Source: an uncultured Eubacteriales bacterium
GTDB taxonomy: Bacteria; Bacillota; Clostridia; Christensenellales; Borkfalkiaceae
Assembly (NCBI GenBank): GCA_958421945.1
Contig: CATZMZ010000001.1
Span: 186,001 to 250,000, forward strand
Length of the DNA: 64,000 nt
Direction: 5' to 3'
Positions 19,558 to 27,061 of the stretch are shown here, piece after piece. A program made the position numbers and the translations under genes. The notes under the pieces are model-generated. The model did no database searches. It was given only the letters and a program-made list of their open reading frames with translations, and was not told the DNA's origin. Positions within the stretch are counted from its first letter, which is position 1. Every line of letters begins with the position of its first letter.

Positions 19558-20436
19558 ATGAAGATTTTGGTTACGGGTGCGAAAGGGCAGCTCGGGAGCG
19601 ACGTTTGCCGCGAATTATTAAAAAACGGACAAGAAGTCGTCGGCGCGGATATTGAGGAAATGGATATTACCGACGGCGAAAGCGTTAAGGCGTATATCGG
19701 GAAGGTGAACCCCGACGCCGTTATTCATTGTGCGGCGTGGACGGCTGTTGACGCCGCAGAGGACGAGATTAACCGCGACAAGGTTTTTGCGATTAACTAT
19801 CTCGGCACTAAAAATATTGCGGAGCAATGCAGGGCGCTGGCTTGCAAAATGCTTTATATTTCTACCGATTACGTGTTCGACGGGCAGGGCAGCGAGCCGT
19901 GGAAACCCGATTGCAAGGCTTACGCTCCGCTTAACGTTTACGGTGAAAGCAAACTTAAAGGCGAGCTTGCCGTTTCCTCGCTCGTTGAAAAGTTTTTCGT
20001 CGTCAGGATAGCGTGGCTGTTCGGCGCGAACGGCAACAACTTCGTTAAAACGATGTTAAAGGTCGGGCGAACGAGGGATTCGGTGCGCGTCGTGAACGAC
20101 CAGTTCGGCACGCCCACTTATTGCAAGGATTTATCGGAGTTGCTTGCGCAAATCGTCGTTTCGGATAAATACGGTTTTTATCACGCGACAAACGAGGGCG
20201 GGTTTATAAGTTGGTACGATTTTACCGTGGAGATTTTCAGACAGGCGGGGGTTAAAACGAAAGTAATACCCGTTTCCACGGCGGAATACGGCTTGTCAAA
20301 GGCGAAGCGTCCGTTCAACAGCAGGTTGGATAAAAGCAAGCTTGCGGCAAACGGGTTTAAGCCGTTGCCCGAATGGAAGGACGCGCTTCACAGATATTTA
20401 AAAGAGTTAAAGGAGTTGCCCGATGGCGCAGATTAA
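19558..20436 (+). CDS. rfbD: dTDP-4-dehydrorhamnose reductase
   Basis: A 292-residue NADPH-dependent reductase (RmlD), last step to dTDP-L-rhamnose. The nucleotide-binding GAKGQLGSDV is at residues 7-16; NPDAVIHCAAWTAVDAAE, STDYVFDGQ and YGESKLKGE (active-site Tyr/Lys) are all typical. The ATG directly follows the rfbB stop codon, and the 3' end overlaps rfbC by 14 bases. The order here is A-B-D-C, with C last. Confidence 0.96.
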   Translation: MKILVTGAKGQLGSDVCRELLKNGQEVVGADIEEMDITDGESVKAYIGKVNPDAVIHCAAWTAVDAAEDEINRDKVFAINYLGTKNIAEQCRALACKMLYISTDYVFDGQGSEPWKPDCKAYAPLNVYGESKLKGELAVSSLVEKFFVVRIAWLFGANGNNFVKTMLKVGRTRDSVRVVNDQFGTPTYCKDLSELLAQIVVSDKYGFYHATNEGGFISWYDFTVEIFRQAGVKTKVIPVSTAEYGLSKAKRPFNSRLDKSKLAANGFKPLPEWKDALHRYLKELKELPDGAD

Positions 20437-21007
20437 AGTTGAAAAAACGCCCATTGACGGGCTTTTCGTTATAACGCCGAAGGTTCACGGCGACGAACGC
20501 GGGTATTTTACGGAAACGTATAACGCCAACGATATGAGGGAATTCGGGCTTAACGCCGTATTCGTTCAGGATAATCAGTCGATGAGCAAAAAAGGCGTTT
20601 TAAGGGGCTTGCATTTTCAGATAAATTATCCGCAGTGCAAGCTCGTCAGGGTTTTAAGCGGTAAAGTTTTCGACGTGGCTGTGGATTTGAGAGCGAATTC
20701 CAAAACGTACGGCAAATGGTACGGCGTGGAGCTGTCGGGCGAAAACGGAAAACAGTTTTACATTCCCGAAGGCTTCGCGCACGGGTTTCTGGTTTTGTCG
20801 GACGAGGCGGTTTTTTGCTATAAGGTTACCGATTTTTACCACCCGAACGACGAAGGCGGACTTGCCTGGAACGACCCGAAAATCGGCATAAAATGGCAGG
20901 ACGTGACGGGCGAATATCGCGGAACGGCGTCGCCGGAGGGTTACGCCTTAAAAGACGGCTCGCCACTGCTTTTAAGCGAAAAAGATAAAAAATACAGCGG
21001 ATTATAA
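20423..21007 (+). CDS. rfbC: dTDP-4-dehydrorhamnose 3,5-epimerase
   Basis: A 194-residue cupin-fold epimerase (RmlC), acting between RfbB and RfbD. Characteristic are HGDERGYFTETYN, VFVQDNQSMSKKGVLRGLHFQ with the active-site His, KLVRVLSGKVFDVAVDLR and IPEGFAHGF. Its ribosome binding site (AAAGGAG) lies inside rfbD, and the two genes overlap by 14 bases, so expression is coupled. Complete and ordinary. Confidence 0.96.
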   Translation: MAQIKVEKTPIDGLFVITPKVHGDERGYFTETYNANDMREFGLNAVFVQDNQSMSKKGVLRGLHFQINYPQCKLVRVLSGKVFDVAVDLRANSKTYGKWYGVELSGENGKQFYIPEGFAHGFLVLSDEAVFCYKVTDFYHPNDEGGLAWNDPKIGIKWQDVTGEYRGTASPEGYALKDGSPLLLSEKDKKYSGL

Positions 21008-21107
21008 ACCGTCCGGTTACGACAACCGAAAAAAGACGGATTATAAATACGGATAATAGACGGTCGGATTAAAAAACGGCAAAAATAAAAAACAGAGGTT
21101 GCGCGTA

Positions 21108-22538
21108 ATGGAAAAATCGTTATCGAAAAACAGCGTTTATATGCTTTTCTATAACGTTCTTAATATGATTTTTCCGTTGCTTACGGGCATTTACGTTGCA
21201 AAGGTTTTATTGCCGTCCGACGTGGGCAAGGTGGCTTACGCGCAGAATATAGTAACGTATTTCGTTATTTTTGCGTTTCTCGGCATACCGACCTACGGGT
21301 TAAGAGAGGTCGCGAAGTACAAAAACGACGGCGAAAAGCTTAACAAGCTTTTTTCCGAGCTGTTTATTATAAATTTCGTTTCCACTCTTGTTTTTTCCGC
21401 AGTGTATCTCGCGGTCGTTTTTTCCGTTAAAGAGATGCGGGCAAGCTACGAATTATATCTTCTCGTCGGAATGCTTATTCCCTTGAATATCCTTGATTTT
21501 ACCTGGCTTTTCGAGGGGGTAGAGGATTTTAAATTCATTTCGGTAAGAAACGTCGTGTTTAAGGTCGTTTCGTTCGTGCTTATCGTTATTTTCGTGAAAA
21601 GTTCGGACGATATAAACTTATACGCCGCGCTGCTGGTGTTAGGTTCGGGCGGAAATTTCGTGCTTAACGCGGTTTACTGCAATAAAGTCGCGAGATTTTC
21701 TTTCAAGGGGTTAAGCTTTAAAAGGCATATAAAACCCATCGTTTTTCTGGTGGCTGTAAACCTTGCGATTGAAATCTATATGCTTGTGGACGTTACCATG
21801 ATAGGTATGTTCTGCGATAAAGAGAGCGTGGCTTATTACACCTATGCAAGCAAAATTTATAAGGTGTTTTTGCAAATAATAAACACCTTTACCGTCGTCG
21901 TGATTCCGAAGCTTACCGACAGATACAAGCGGGGCGACACGGAGGAATTCAACTCGCTTTTATCGGGTACGTTTTACCTGCTTTTATACTTTGCCGTGCC
22001 GCTCGTGGTGGGCGTTGCGTTTAAGGCTGACAGCGCGATTTTGCTGTTATACGGCGAAAGGTACTTGCCGTCGGCAAATATACTGCGCGTTTTAACCGTT
22101 ATCGTATTGTTTTCGCCCGTCGGATATCTGCTCGGCTCACGCGTGTGTCTTGTCGTCGGTTGCGAATACAAAATGATAATCGCCGTTTTTTGCGGAATGG
22201 TTATAAACGTTACGCTGAATTATTTTTTTATTAAAGCTTTCGGCGCGCCGGGTGCGGCGTACGCTTCGCTTTGTAGCGAGCTTGTGGTGATGGTCGTTTA
22301 CGTTATTCTCGGCAGCAAATATTTTAAGCTGAAAAGAAACGTGCCGATTTTGGTAAATATTGCGGTTTCCGCGTGCGTAACCGCTGCGTTTTTATACGGA
22401 ATAGGCTTGTTAAAGCTTAATCCGCTTGCCGATATCCTCGTCAGCGTGGCGGGGGCGATGCTCGTCTATTTTTCGACGATGCTTATTTTAAAAGACAAAT
22501 ATCTTTTAACCTTTTTAAAGAAGTTTAAAAAGAGTTAA
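21108..22538 (+). CDS. wzx: Oligosaccharide flippase, Wzx/MATE-like
   Basis: A 476-residue polytopic membrane protein with about 12-14 hydrophobic helices of the polysaccharide-transporter/MOP superfamily. It would flip the undecaprenyl-linked repeat unit to the outer face. Wording typical of the family includes KNSVYMLFYNVLNMIFPLLT at the start and VPKLTDRYKRGD-type segments mid-protein. The ATG at 21108 is chosen because AGAGG at 21094-21098 sits nine bases before it; the TTG at 21099 is too close. It lies between the rhamnose genes and licD. Substrate is unknown. Confidence 0.9.
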   Translation: MEKSLSKNSVYMLFYNVLNMIFPLLTGIYVAKVLLPSDVGKVAYAQNIVTYFVIFAFLGIPTYGLREVAKYKNDGEKLNKLFSELFIINFVSTLVFSAVYLAVVFSVKEMRASYELYLLVGMLIPLNILDFTWLFEGVEDFKFISVRNVVFKVVSFVLIVIFVKSSDDINLYAALLVLGSGGNFVLNAVYCNKVARFSFKGLSFKRHIKPIVFLVAVNLAIEIYMLVDVTMIGMFCDKESVAYYTYASKIYKVFLQIINTFTVVVIPKLTDRYKRGDTEEFNSLLSGTFYLLLYFAVPLVVGVAFKADSAILLLYGERYLPSANILRVLTVIVLFSPVGYLLGSRVCLVVGCEYKMIIAVFCGMVINVTLNYFFIKAFGAPGAAYASLCSELVVMVVYVILGSKYFKLKRNVPILVNIAVSACVTAAFLYGIGLLKLNPLADILVSVAGAMLVYFSTMLILKDKYLLTFLKKFKKS

Positions 22539-22550
22539 ACGGGACTGAAA

Positions 22551-23348
22551 ATGACGGAATTAACTGAAAAAGAACTAAAAGACGAAAGCTTTAAGGTTTT
22601 GCAAAAATTCAAGGAAGTATGCGAAAAAAACGGCTTTAAATATTGTTTAATGTACGGTACGCTTATCGGCGCGATAAGGCACGGCGGGTTTATCCCGTGG
22701 GACGACGATATAGACGTTATGATGCCGCGCCCCGATTACGAAAAATTCGTCGCGTACTGCGCCGCGCATAAGGAAGAATTAAAGCCGTTAGAGCTTATGC
22801 ATTACAAAACCAACGAAAAATATATTTACCCGATTGCAAGGCTGTCGAATTCCGATTTTTTCGTCGATTACAAGAACACGAAGGATTACGGATTAGGCTG
22901 TTTCGTGGATATTTATCCTTTCGACGGGGTGAATTACGACGATAAAAAATATATCAGAAAATTAAGAACGCTTATGAAAATGGTCGGCGTTAAATCTCAC
23001 GTTCGACCCGCGATGAACGGAAAACCGTTAAAATACCCGTTTAAGCTCGTTGCGTTTTACCTGTTTAAGCTGTTCGATACCAAAAAATTGATAGAGAAAT
23101 TAGATTTGTTGTCCCAAAAATACGATTACGAAACGAGCGATTACGTAGAGTGCGTTTGCTGGGAGGCTAAATTCAAATTCGATAAAAGCTTATTCGATAA
23201 TATGGTGATGCGGAAGTTCGAGGACGACGTGTTTTGTGTTCCGGAACGCTACGACGAATTGCTTAAAGCGTATTACGGGGATTACATGGCGTTGCCGCCC
23301 GAAAACGAGAGGTACGGGCATCATTTTTATAAAGCGTATAGAAAATAA
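22551..23348 (+). CDS. licD: LicD-family phosphotransferase
   Basis: A 265-residue cytoplasmic or membrane-associated enzyme of the nucleotidyltransferase-like LicD group that attaches phosphocholine or a similar phospho-substituent (from a CDP-activated donor) to glycans. The diagnostic run is YGTLIGAIRHGGFIPWDDDIDV, of which the DDDID acidic cluster binds metal. It is followed by an aminotransferase and a LicC/PntC-like cytidylyltransferase, so the donor could be CDP-choline or CDP-2-aminoethylphosphonate. It starts 12 bases after wzx with a weak GGGA site. Confidence 0.92.
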   Translation: MTELTEKELKDESFKVLQKFKEVCEKNGFKYCLMYGTLIGAIRHGGFIPWDDDIDVMMPRPDYEKFVAYCAAHKEELKPLELMHYKTNEKYIYPIARLSNSDFFVDYKNTKDYGLGCFVDIYPFDGVNYDDKKYIRKLRTLMKMVGVKSHVRPAMNGKPLKYPFKLVAFYLFKLFDTKKLIEKLDLLSQKYDYETSDYVECVCWEAKFKFDKSLFDNMVMRKFEDDVFCVPERYDELLKAYYGDYMALPPENERYGHHFYKAYRK

Positions 23349-23369
23349 GTTTGTTTGAGGGAGACGATT

Positions 23370-24443
23370 ATGCGTAATTTCGCCGTCGGACCGGTGTTAA
23401 TGGATAAAAAAATAAGGAAAATCGGTGCAAAACAGCTTCCTTATTTCAGAACGAAAGAGTTTTCCGACCTGGTATTAAAAAACGAAGCGTTGATAAAAAA
23501 GTTTTTTAACGCGCCGCAAAATTCGCGGGCGGTGTTTCTGACTGCTTCGGGTACGGGCGCAATGGAAGCCGCGGTTATAAATTTTTTCGATAAAAACGAT
23601 AAAATTCTTATCGTAAACGGCGGAAGTTTCGGGAAACGATTTGCGCAGATTTGCAGCGTTCACGGGCTTAATTATACGGAAATTATTCCCGAATTCGGCT
23701 GCTCCGTAACCGAAGAACAGCTTTCCGCATTCGACGGTAAAGGATATACGGGTTTTTTGGTCAACATGCACGAAACGTCTATCGGCGTGCTTTACGATAT
23801 GAAAATCATATCCGGGTTTTGCAAGCGGAACGGCGTAAGGCTGGTCGTCGACGCGATAAGCTCGTTCATTGCGGACGATACGGATATGTCGGGGTTCGGC
23901 GCGGATATAGTGATTACCGGTTCGCAAAAAGCTTTGGCTGTTCCGCCGGGGCTGGCGATTATGGTTTTATCCGAGTACGCCGTGCAAAGAATTAAAAACA
24001 ACGACGTCGAAAGCTTCTATTTCGACTTAAAGCAATATCTTGCGGACGGGGAAAGGGGGCAAACGCCCTTTACGCCCGCCGTCGGCGTTTTGATTCAGCT
24101 GAACAAACGGCTGCAACGGATAGATAAGGTCGGGTTTGCGGCGGAACGCGAAAAAATCTTCGCCGTCGCAAAAGATTTCAGAGCAAGAATTAAAGCTTTC
24201 CCTTTTGAATTCGTTTCCAAATCCCCGTCCAACGCCGTTACCTGCCTGTCGGTTAAAGAAGGCGTTTCCGCGAAAGCGATTTTCGAAACGCTTAAAAACG
24301 ATTACGGAATTTTCATTTGCCCGAACGGCGGCTCGCTTGCCGATAAGATTTTCAGGGTGGGGCATATAGGCGATTTAACACGCAAAGACAATACCGCGTT
24401 GTTAAAAGCTTTCAAAAAATTACAAAAGAGAGGAATTATATGA
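23370..24443 (+). CDS. Class V aminotransferase, 2-aminoethylphosphonate transaminase-like
   Basis: A 357-residue PLP enzyme of the alanine-glyoxylate / 2-aminoethylphosphonate aminotransferase group. Seen are the N-terminal GPV segment, TASGTGAMEAAV, NMHETSIGVLYD, VVDAISSF with the PLP-binding Asp, and GSQKALAVPPGLA with the Schiff-base Lys. The ATG at 23370 has GAGGGAG upstream; the TTG at 23355 lies on that site. The position between licD and a LicC/PntC-like gene suggests that it makes an aminoalkyl-phosphonate or similar amino group for glycan decoration. PepM and Ppd, which would make phosphonoacetaldehyde, are absent here. It overlaps the next gene by four bases (ATGA). Confidence 0.8.
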   Translation: MRNFAVGPVLMDKKIRKIGAKQLPYFRTKEFSDLVLKNEALIKKFFNAPQNSRAVFLTASGTGAMEAAVINFFDKNDKILIVNGGSFGKRFAQICSVHGLNYTEIIPEFGCSVTEEQLSAFDGKGYTGFLVNMHETSIGVLYDMKIISGFCKRNGVRLVVDAISSFIADDTDMSGFGADIVITGSQKALAVPPGLAIMVLSEYAVQRIKNNDVESFYFDLKQYLADGERGQTPFTPAVGVLIQLNKRLQRIDKVGFAAEREKIFAVAKDFRARIKAFPFEFVSKSPSNAVTCLSVKEGVSAKAIFETLKNDYGIFICPNGGSLADKIFRVGHIGDLTRKDNTALLKAFKKLQKRGII

Positions 24444-25156
24444 GAGCGCTTCTTCTTGCTGCCGGCATGGGGTCGAGAATCAGCCGATATATTAACGGTA
24501 AACCTAAATGCATGGTAGATATAGGCAACGGCACGCCGCTTATCAGGCATACCGTTCGCACGCTGAAAGCAAAAGGCATAAACGAAATTGCAATCTGTAC
24601 GGGTTATAAACACGAGGTGCTTGAAAAAGAATTAAAGAACGAGGGCATCGCGCTGTTCCGCAACCCGTTTTACAGCATAACCAACAGCATCGCGTCGGCG
24701 TGGTTCGCAAGGGATTTTCTTAAACCTGACGACGATTATCTTATTATGAATGCGGACGTTTTTTGCGAGGATAAAATTTTCGACTTGCTTTTAAGCCTCG
24801 ATAAGCTCCCCGTTATGCTTGCGGACAGTTCGAGAAAGGAATGCGCGGATTATAAATTTTATTTTGAAAACGGCAGGCTGTTAAAATTCGGCAAGGAACT
24901 CGTCGGCGACGATATTTCGGGCGAATACGTGGGGGTTGCAAAGCTTTCCGGCTCGTTTATTCCCGAATTTATCAAGTCGGTAGACGTGGAAATCGAAAAA
25001 CAACATCACGGCGTATGGTGGGAAAACGCCATCTACGACGAAGTGAAAAAAATGTTTATCAGCGTGGAAGATATCAAGGGCTTATTCTGGGCGGAAGTCG
25101 ATTATATCGAGGATTACGAAAGAATAAAAGAGTACGTCAAGGAAAACAATATTTAA
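24440..25156 (+). CDS. LicC/PntC-like cytidylyltransferase
   Basis: A 238-residue single-domain nucleotidyltransferase. The N-terminal LLAAGMGSRISRYINGKPK binds CTP; NPFYSITNSIASAWFARDF and DYLIMNADVFCE match phosphocholine and 2-aminoethylphosphonate cytidylyltransferases better than sugar enzymes. It would activate a phosphocholine- or phosphonate-type head group as a CDP derivative for LicD. The start overlaps the aminotransferase stop (ATGA), so the two are coupled. The choice between choline phosphate and aminoethylphosphonate is open; the aminotransferase neighbour tips it toward the phosphonate. It ends the glycan operon. Confidence 0.82.
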   Translation: MRALLLAAGMGSRISRYINGKPKCMVDIGNGTPLIRHTVRTLKAKGINEIAICTGYKHEVLEKELKNEGIALFRNPFYSITNSIASAWFARDFLKPDDDYLIMNADVFCEDKIFDLLLSLDKLPVMLADSSRKECADYKFYFENGRLLKFGKELVGDDISGEYVGVAKLSGSFIPEFIKSVDVEIEKQHHGVWWENAIYDEVKKMFISVEDIKGLFWAEVDYIEDYERIKEYVKENNI

Positions 25157-25181
25157 ATTGTAATTTAAAACTCAATTATCC

Positions 25182-25210
25182 TTGACTATTTTTGTCGGAA
25201 GCGTTAAAAT
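25182..25210 (+). promoter_or_regulatory. Promoter of prs
   Basis: TTGACT (25182-25187), 17 bases, TAAAAT (25205-25210), with the prs start 49 bases downstream and an AAGGAG ribosome binding site between. A clear vegetative promoter. Confidence 0.78.
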
Positions 25211-25258
25211 GATTATGGAATTATATGTACGCAAAGTTACATAAGGAGAAATTTATTT

Positions 25259-26212
25259 ATGATTACTCACGGCACTAAAATCGAAGTACTTTCAGGCAAC
25301 TCCAACAGACCGCTTGCTACCGCTGTCGCAAAAGAACTGAATATCCCTCTTTCCGATGCGGAAGTCAGCAAGTTCTCCGACGGTGAAATCAGCATTACTC
25401 TCCCTCAAACGGTCAGAGGTAAGGACGTGTTTATTATTCAATCCACGTCTTATCCCGTAAACGACAACTTGATGGAACTGTTGATTATGATTGACGCTTG
25501 CAAACGTGCGTCGGCAGGGCGCATCACCGCCGTTATGCCTTATTTCGGCTATGCAAGACAAGACAGAAAGGCTCGCCCCAGAGACCCCATTACGGCAAAG
25601 CTCGTCGCGGATATCCTTACCAGCGCGGGTGCGAACAGGGTTATGACGATGGATTTGCACGCGGCTCAGATTCAGGGCTTCTTTGAAATCCCCGTGGACC
25701 ATCTTTACGGCGCGCCCTTGCTCGCTAAATATTACAAGAATAAAATGGACGAAAACTGGGTAGTCGTTTCTCCCGATATGGGCAGCGTCGGCAGAGCGAG
25801 AAACTTCGCTTCCCGCGTGGACGCTTCTATCGCTATCGTCGATAAACGCCGCCCAAAAGCCAACGCCGTCGAAATTATGAATATTATCGGCGACGTGAAA
25901 GGTAAAACCTGCCTTATGGTTGACGATATGATAGATACCGCAGGCACGATTTGTCAGGGCGCGGCGGCTCTCGTTAAAAACGGGGCGAAAGAGGTTTACG
26001 CGTGCTGCACTCACGGCGTATTCTCCGGTCCGGCAATGGAAAGAATTACCGATTCGCCTATTAAAGAGTTGCTCGTTCTCGATACGATAAATATGCCGGA
26101 AAGCGTAAGGAATAACCCCAAAATCAAGATTATGTCGGTTGCTAAACTCGTTGCGAGAGCAATCACGACCGTTTATTCCGATTCTTCGCTCTCGGCGATT
26201 TACGAGGACTGA
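25259..26212 (+). CDS. prs: Ribose-phosphate pyrophosphokinase (PRPP synthetase)
   Basis: A 317-residue enzyme making PRPP from ribose 5-phosphate and ATP for nucleotide, His and Trp synthesis. Hallmarks include FSDGEI, MPYFGYARQDRKARPRDPI with ATP-binding residues, MDLHAAQIQGFF, and the PRPP loop VDDMIDTAGT. Full length, class I. It has its own promoter and is followed by a terminator. Codon choice here is slightly less GC-rich than in flanking genes, as is common for highly expressed genes. Confidence 0.97.
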   Translation: MITHGTKIEVLSGNSNRPLATAVAKELNIPLSDAEVSKFSDGEISITLPQTVRGKDVFIIQSTSYPVNDNLMELLIMIDACKRASAGRITAVMPYFGYARQDRKARPRDPITAKLVADILTSAGANRVMTMDLHAAQIQGFFEIPVDHLYGAPLLAKYYKNKMDENWVVVSPDMGSVGRARNFASRVDASIAIVDKRRPKANAVEIMNIIGDVKGKTCLMVDDMIDTAGTICQGAAALVKNGAKEVYACCTHGVFSGPAMERITDSPIKELLVLDTINMPESVRNNPKIKIMSVAKLVARAITTVYSDSSLSAIYED

Positions 26213-26232
26213 CCGATTTTTTGAATTACACG

Positions 26233-26262
26233 AAAGCCGTTTTCAACCGAAACGGCTTTTAA
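26233..26262 (+). terminator. Intrinsic terminator after prs
   Basis: A 10-bp stem AAAGCCGTTT (26233-26242) / AAACGGCTTT (26250-26259) with a seven-base loop, 20 bases after the prs stop. The U-run is short (CTTTTAACGGTTTT), so termination may be partial. Confidence 0.7.
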
Positions 26263-26327
26263 CGGTTTTAAATGCGGAACGTTTTTTCGGCGTTTCAGGG
26301 GCGTTTTTCGGCGTATAGTCCGAAACA

Positions 26328-26379
26328 GACGAAACGCGAAAGATAACGCGCGGAAGAATAACGGACGAAACGCGAAAGA
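26328..26379 (+). repeat. Pair of 16-base direct repeats between prs and pth
   Basis: GACGAAACGCGAAAGA occurs at 26328-26343 and again at 26364-26379, 36 bases apart start to start, in the spacer before pth. It could be a small duplication or a protein-binding site pair; nothing further is visible. Confidence 0.6.
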
Positions 26380-26432
26380 CAACTGACGACTGACTGTACA
26401 ACGACGGACAACGAATAACGGAGCGGTAAAAA

Positions 26433-27011
26433 ATGAAGCTTATCGTAGGGTTAGGCAATCCCGACAGAGAATATCTTAACACCTTTCACAATTTAGGGTT
26501 TATGGCGGCGGACGCGCTTGCGGAAAAGTTAGGCGTGACTTTCGGCAAGGAAAAATGCCGCGCGCTTTTGGCGGAAGCGAGGGTCGGCAACGAAAAGATT
26601 TTAATCGCAAAGCCCTTAACGTATATGAATTTATCGGGCGAAAGCGTGAGAGAGCTTATTTCGTTTTATAAAATCGACCTCGATTCTTTAATGGTGATTT
26701 ACGACGATTTCGACATACCGAAAGGCACGCTGAGAATAAGAGAAAGCGGCTCTGCCGGGACGCATAACGGTATGCGCAATATCGTTAAGCTTTTGGGTAC
26801 GGAACGTTTTGCGCGCATAAGAATAGGCTTTCACCCGGAGGGTGATGACTTGAAAATGCCGCTTATCGCTTTGGTGTTGTCGGGGATAAGGGAAAGCGAC
26901 CGACCGCTTTTTTCAAAGGCGATTGACGGCGCGGCGGAGGCGGCAAAGGAATTTGCTTACGGTGCAAAAATATCCGCCGTTATGCAAAAGCACAACGGCT
27001 TACCGCAATAA
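26433..27011 (+). CDS. pth: Peptidyl-tRNA hydrolase
   Basis: A 192-residue enzyme that releases peptides from prematurely dissociated peptidyl-tRNA. MKLIVGLGNPDREYLNTFHN includes the catalytic His; TYMNLSGES, IYDDFDIPKGTLRI and GTHNGMRNI are the other family segments, all with the usual Asn and Asp residues. Length is normal. ACGGAG lies upstream of the ATG. Pth followed by mfd is a common Gram-positive arrangement. Confidence 0.97.
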   Translation: MKLIVGLGNPDREYLNTFHNLGFMAADALAEKLGVTFGKEKCRALLAEARVGNEKILIAKPLTYMNLSGESVRELISFYKIDLDSLMVIYDDFDIPKGTLRIRESGSAGTHNGMRNIVKLLGTERFARIRIGFHPEGDDLKMPLIALVLSGIRESDRPLFSKAIDGAAEAAKEFAYGAKISAVMQKHNGLPQ

Positions 27012-27061
27012 AGACTGCTTTTACCGCTTATAAACGAATATATCGAAGCCGCGAGATTTTT

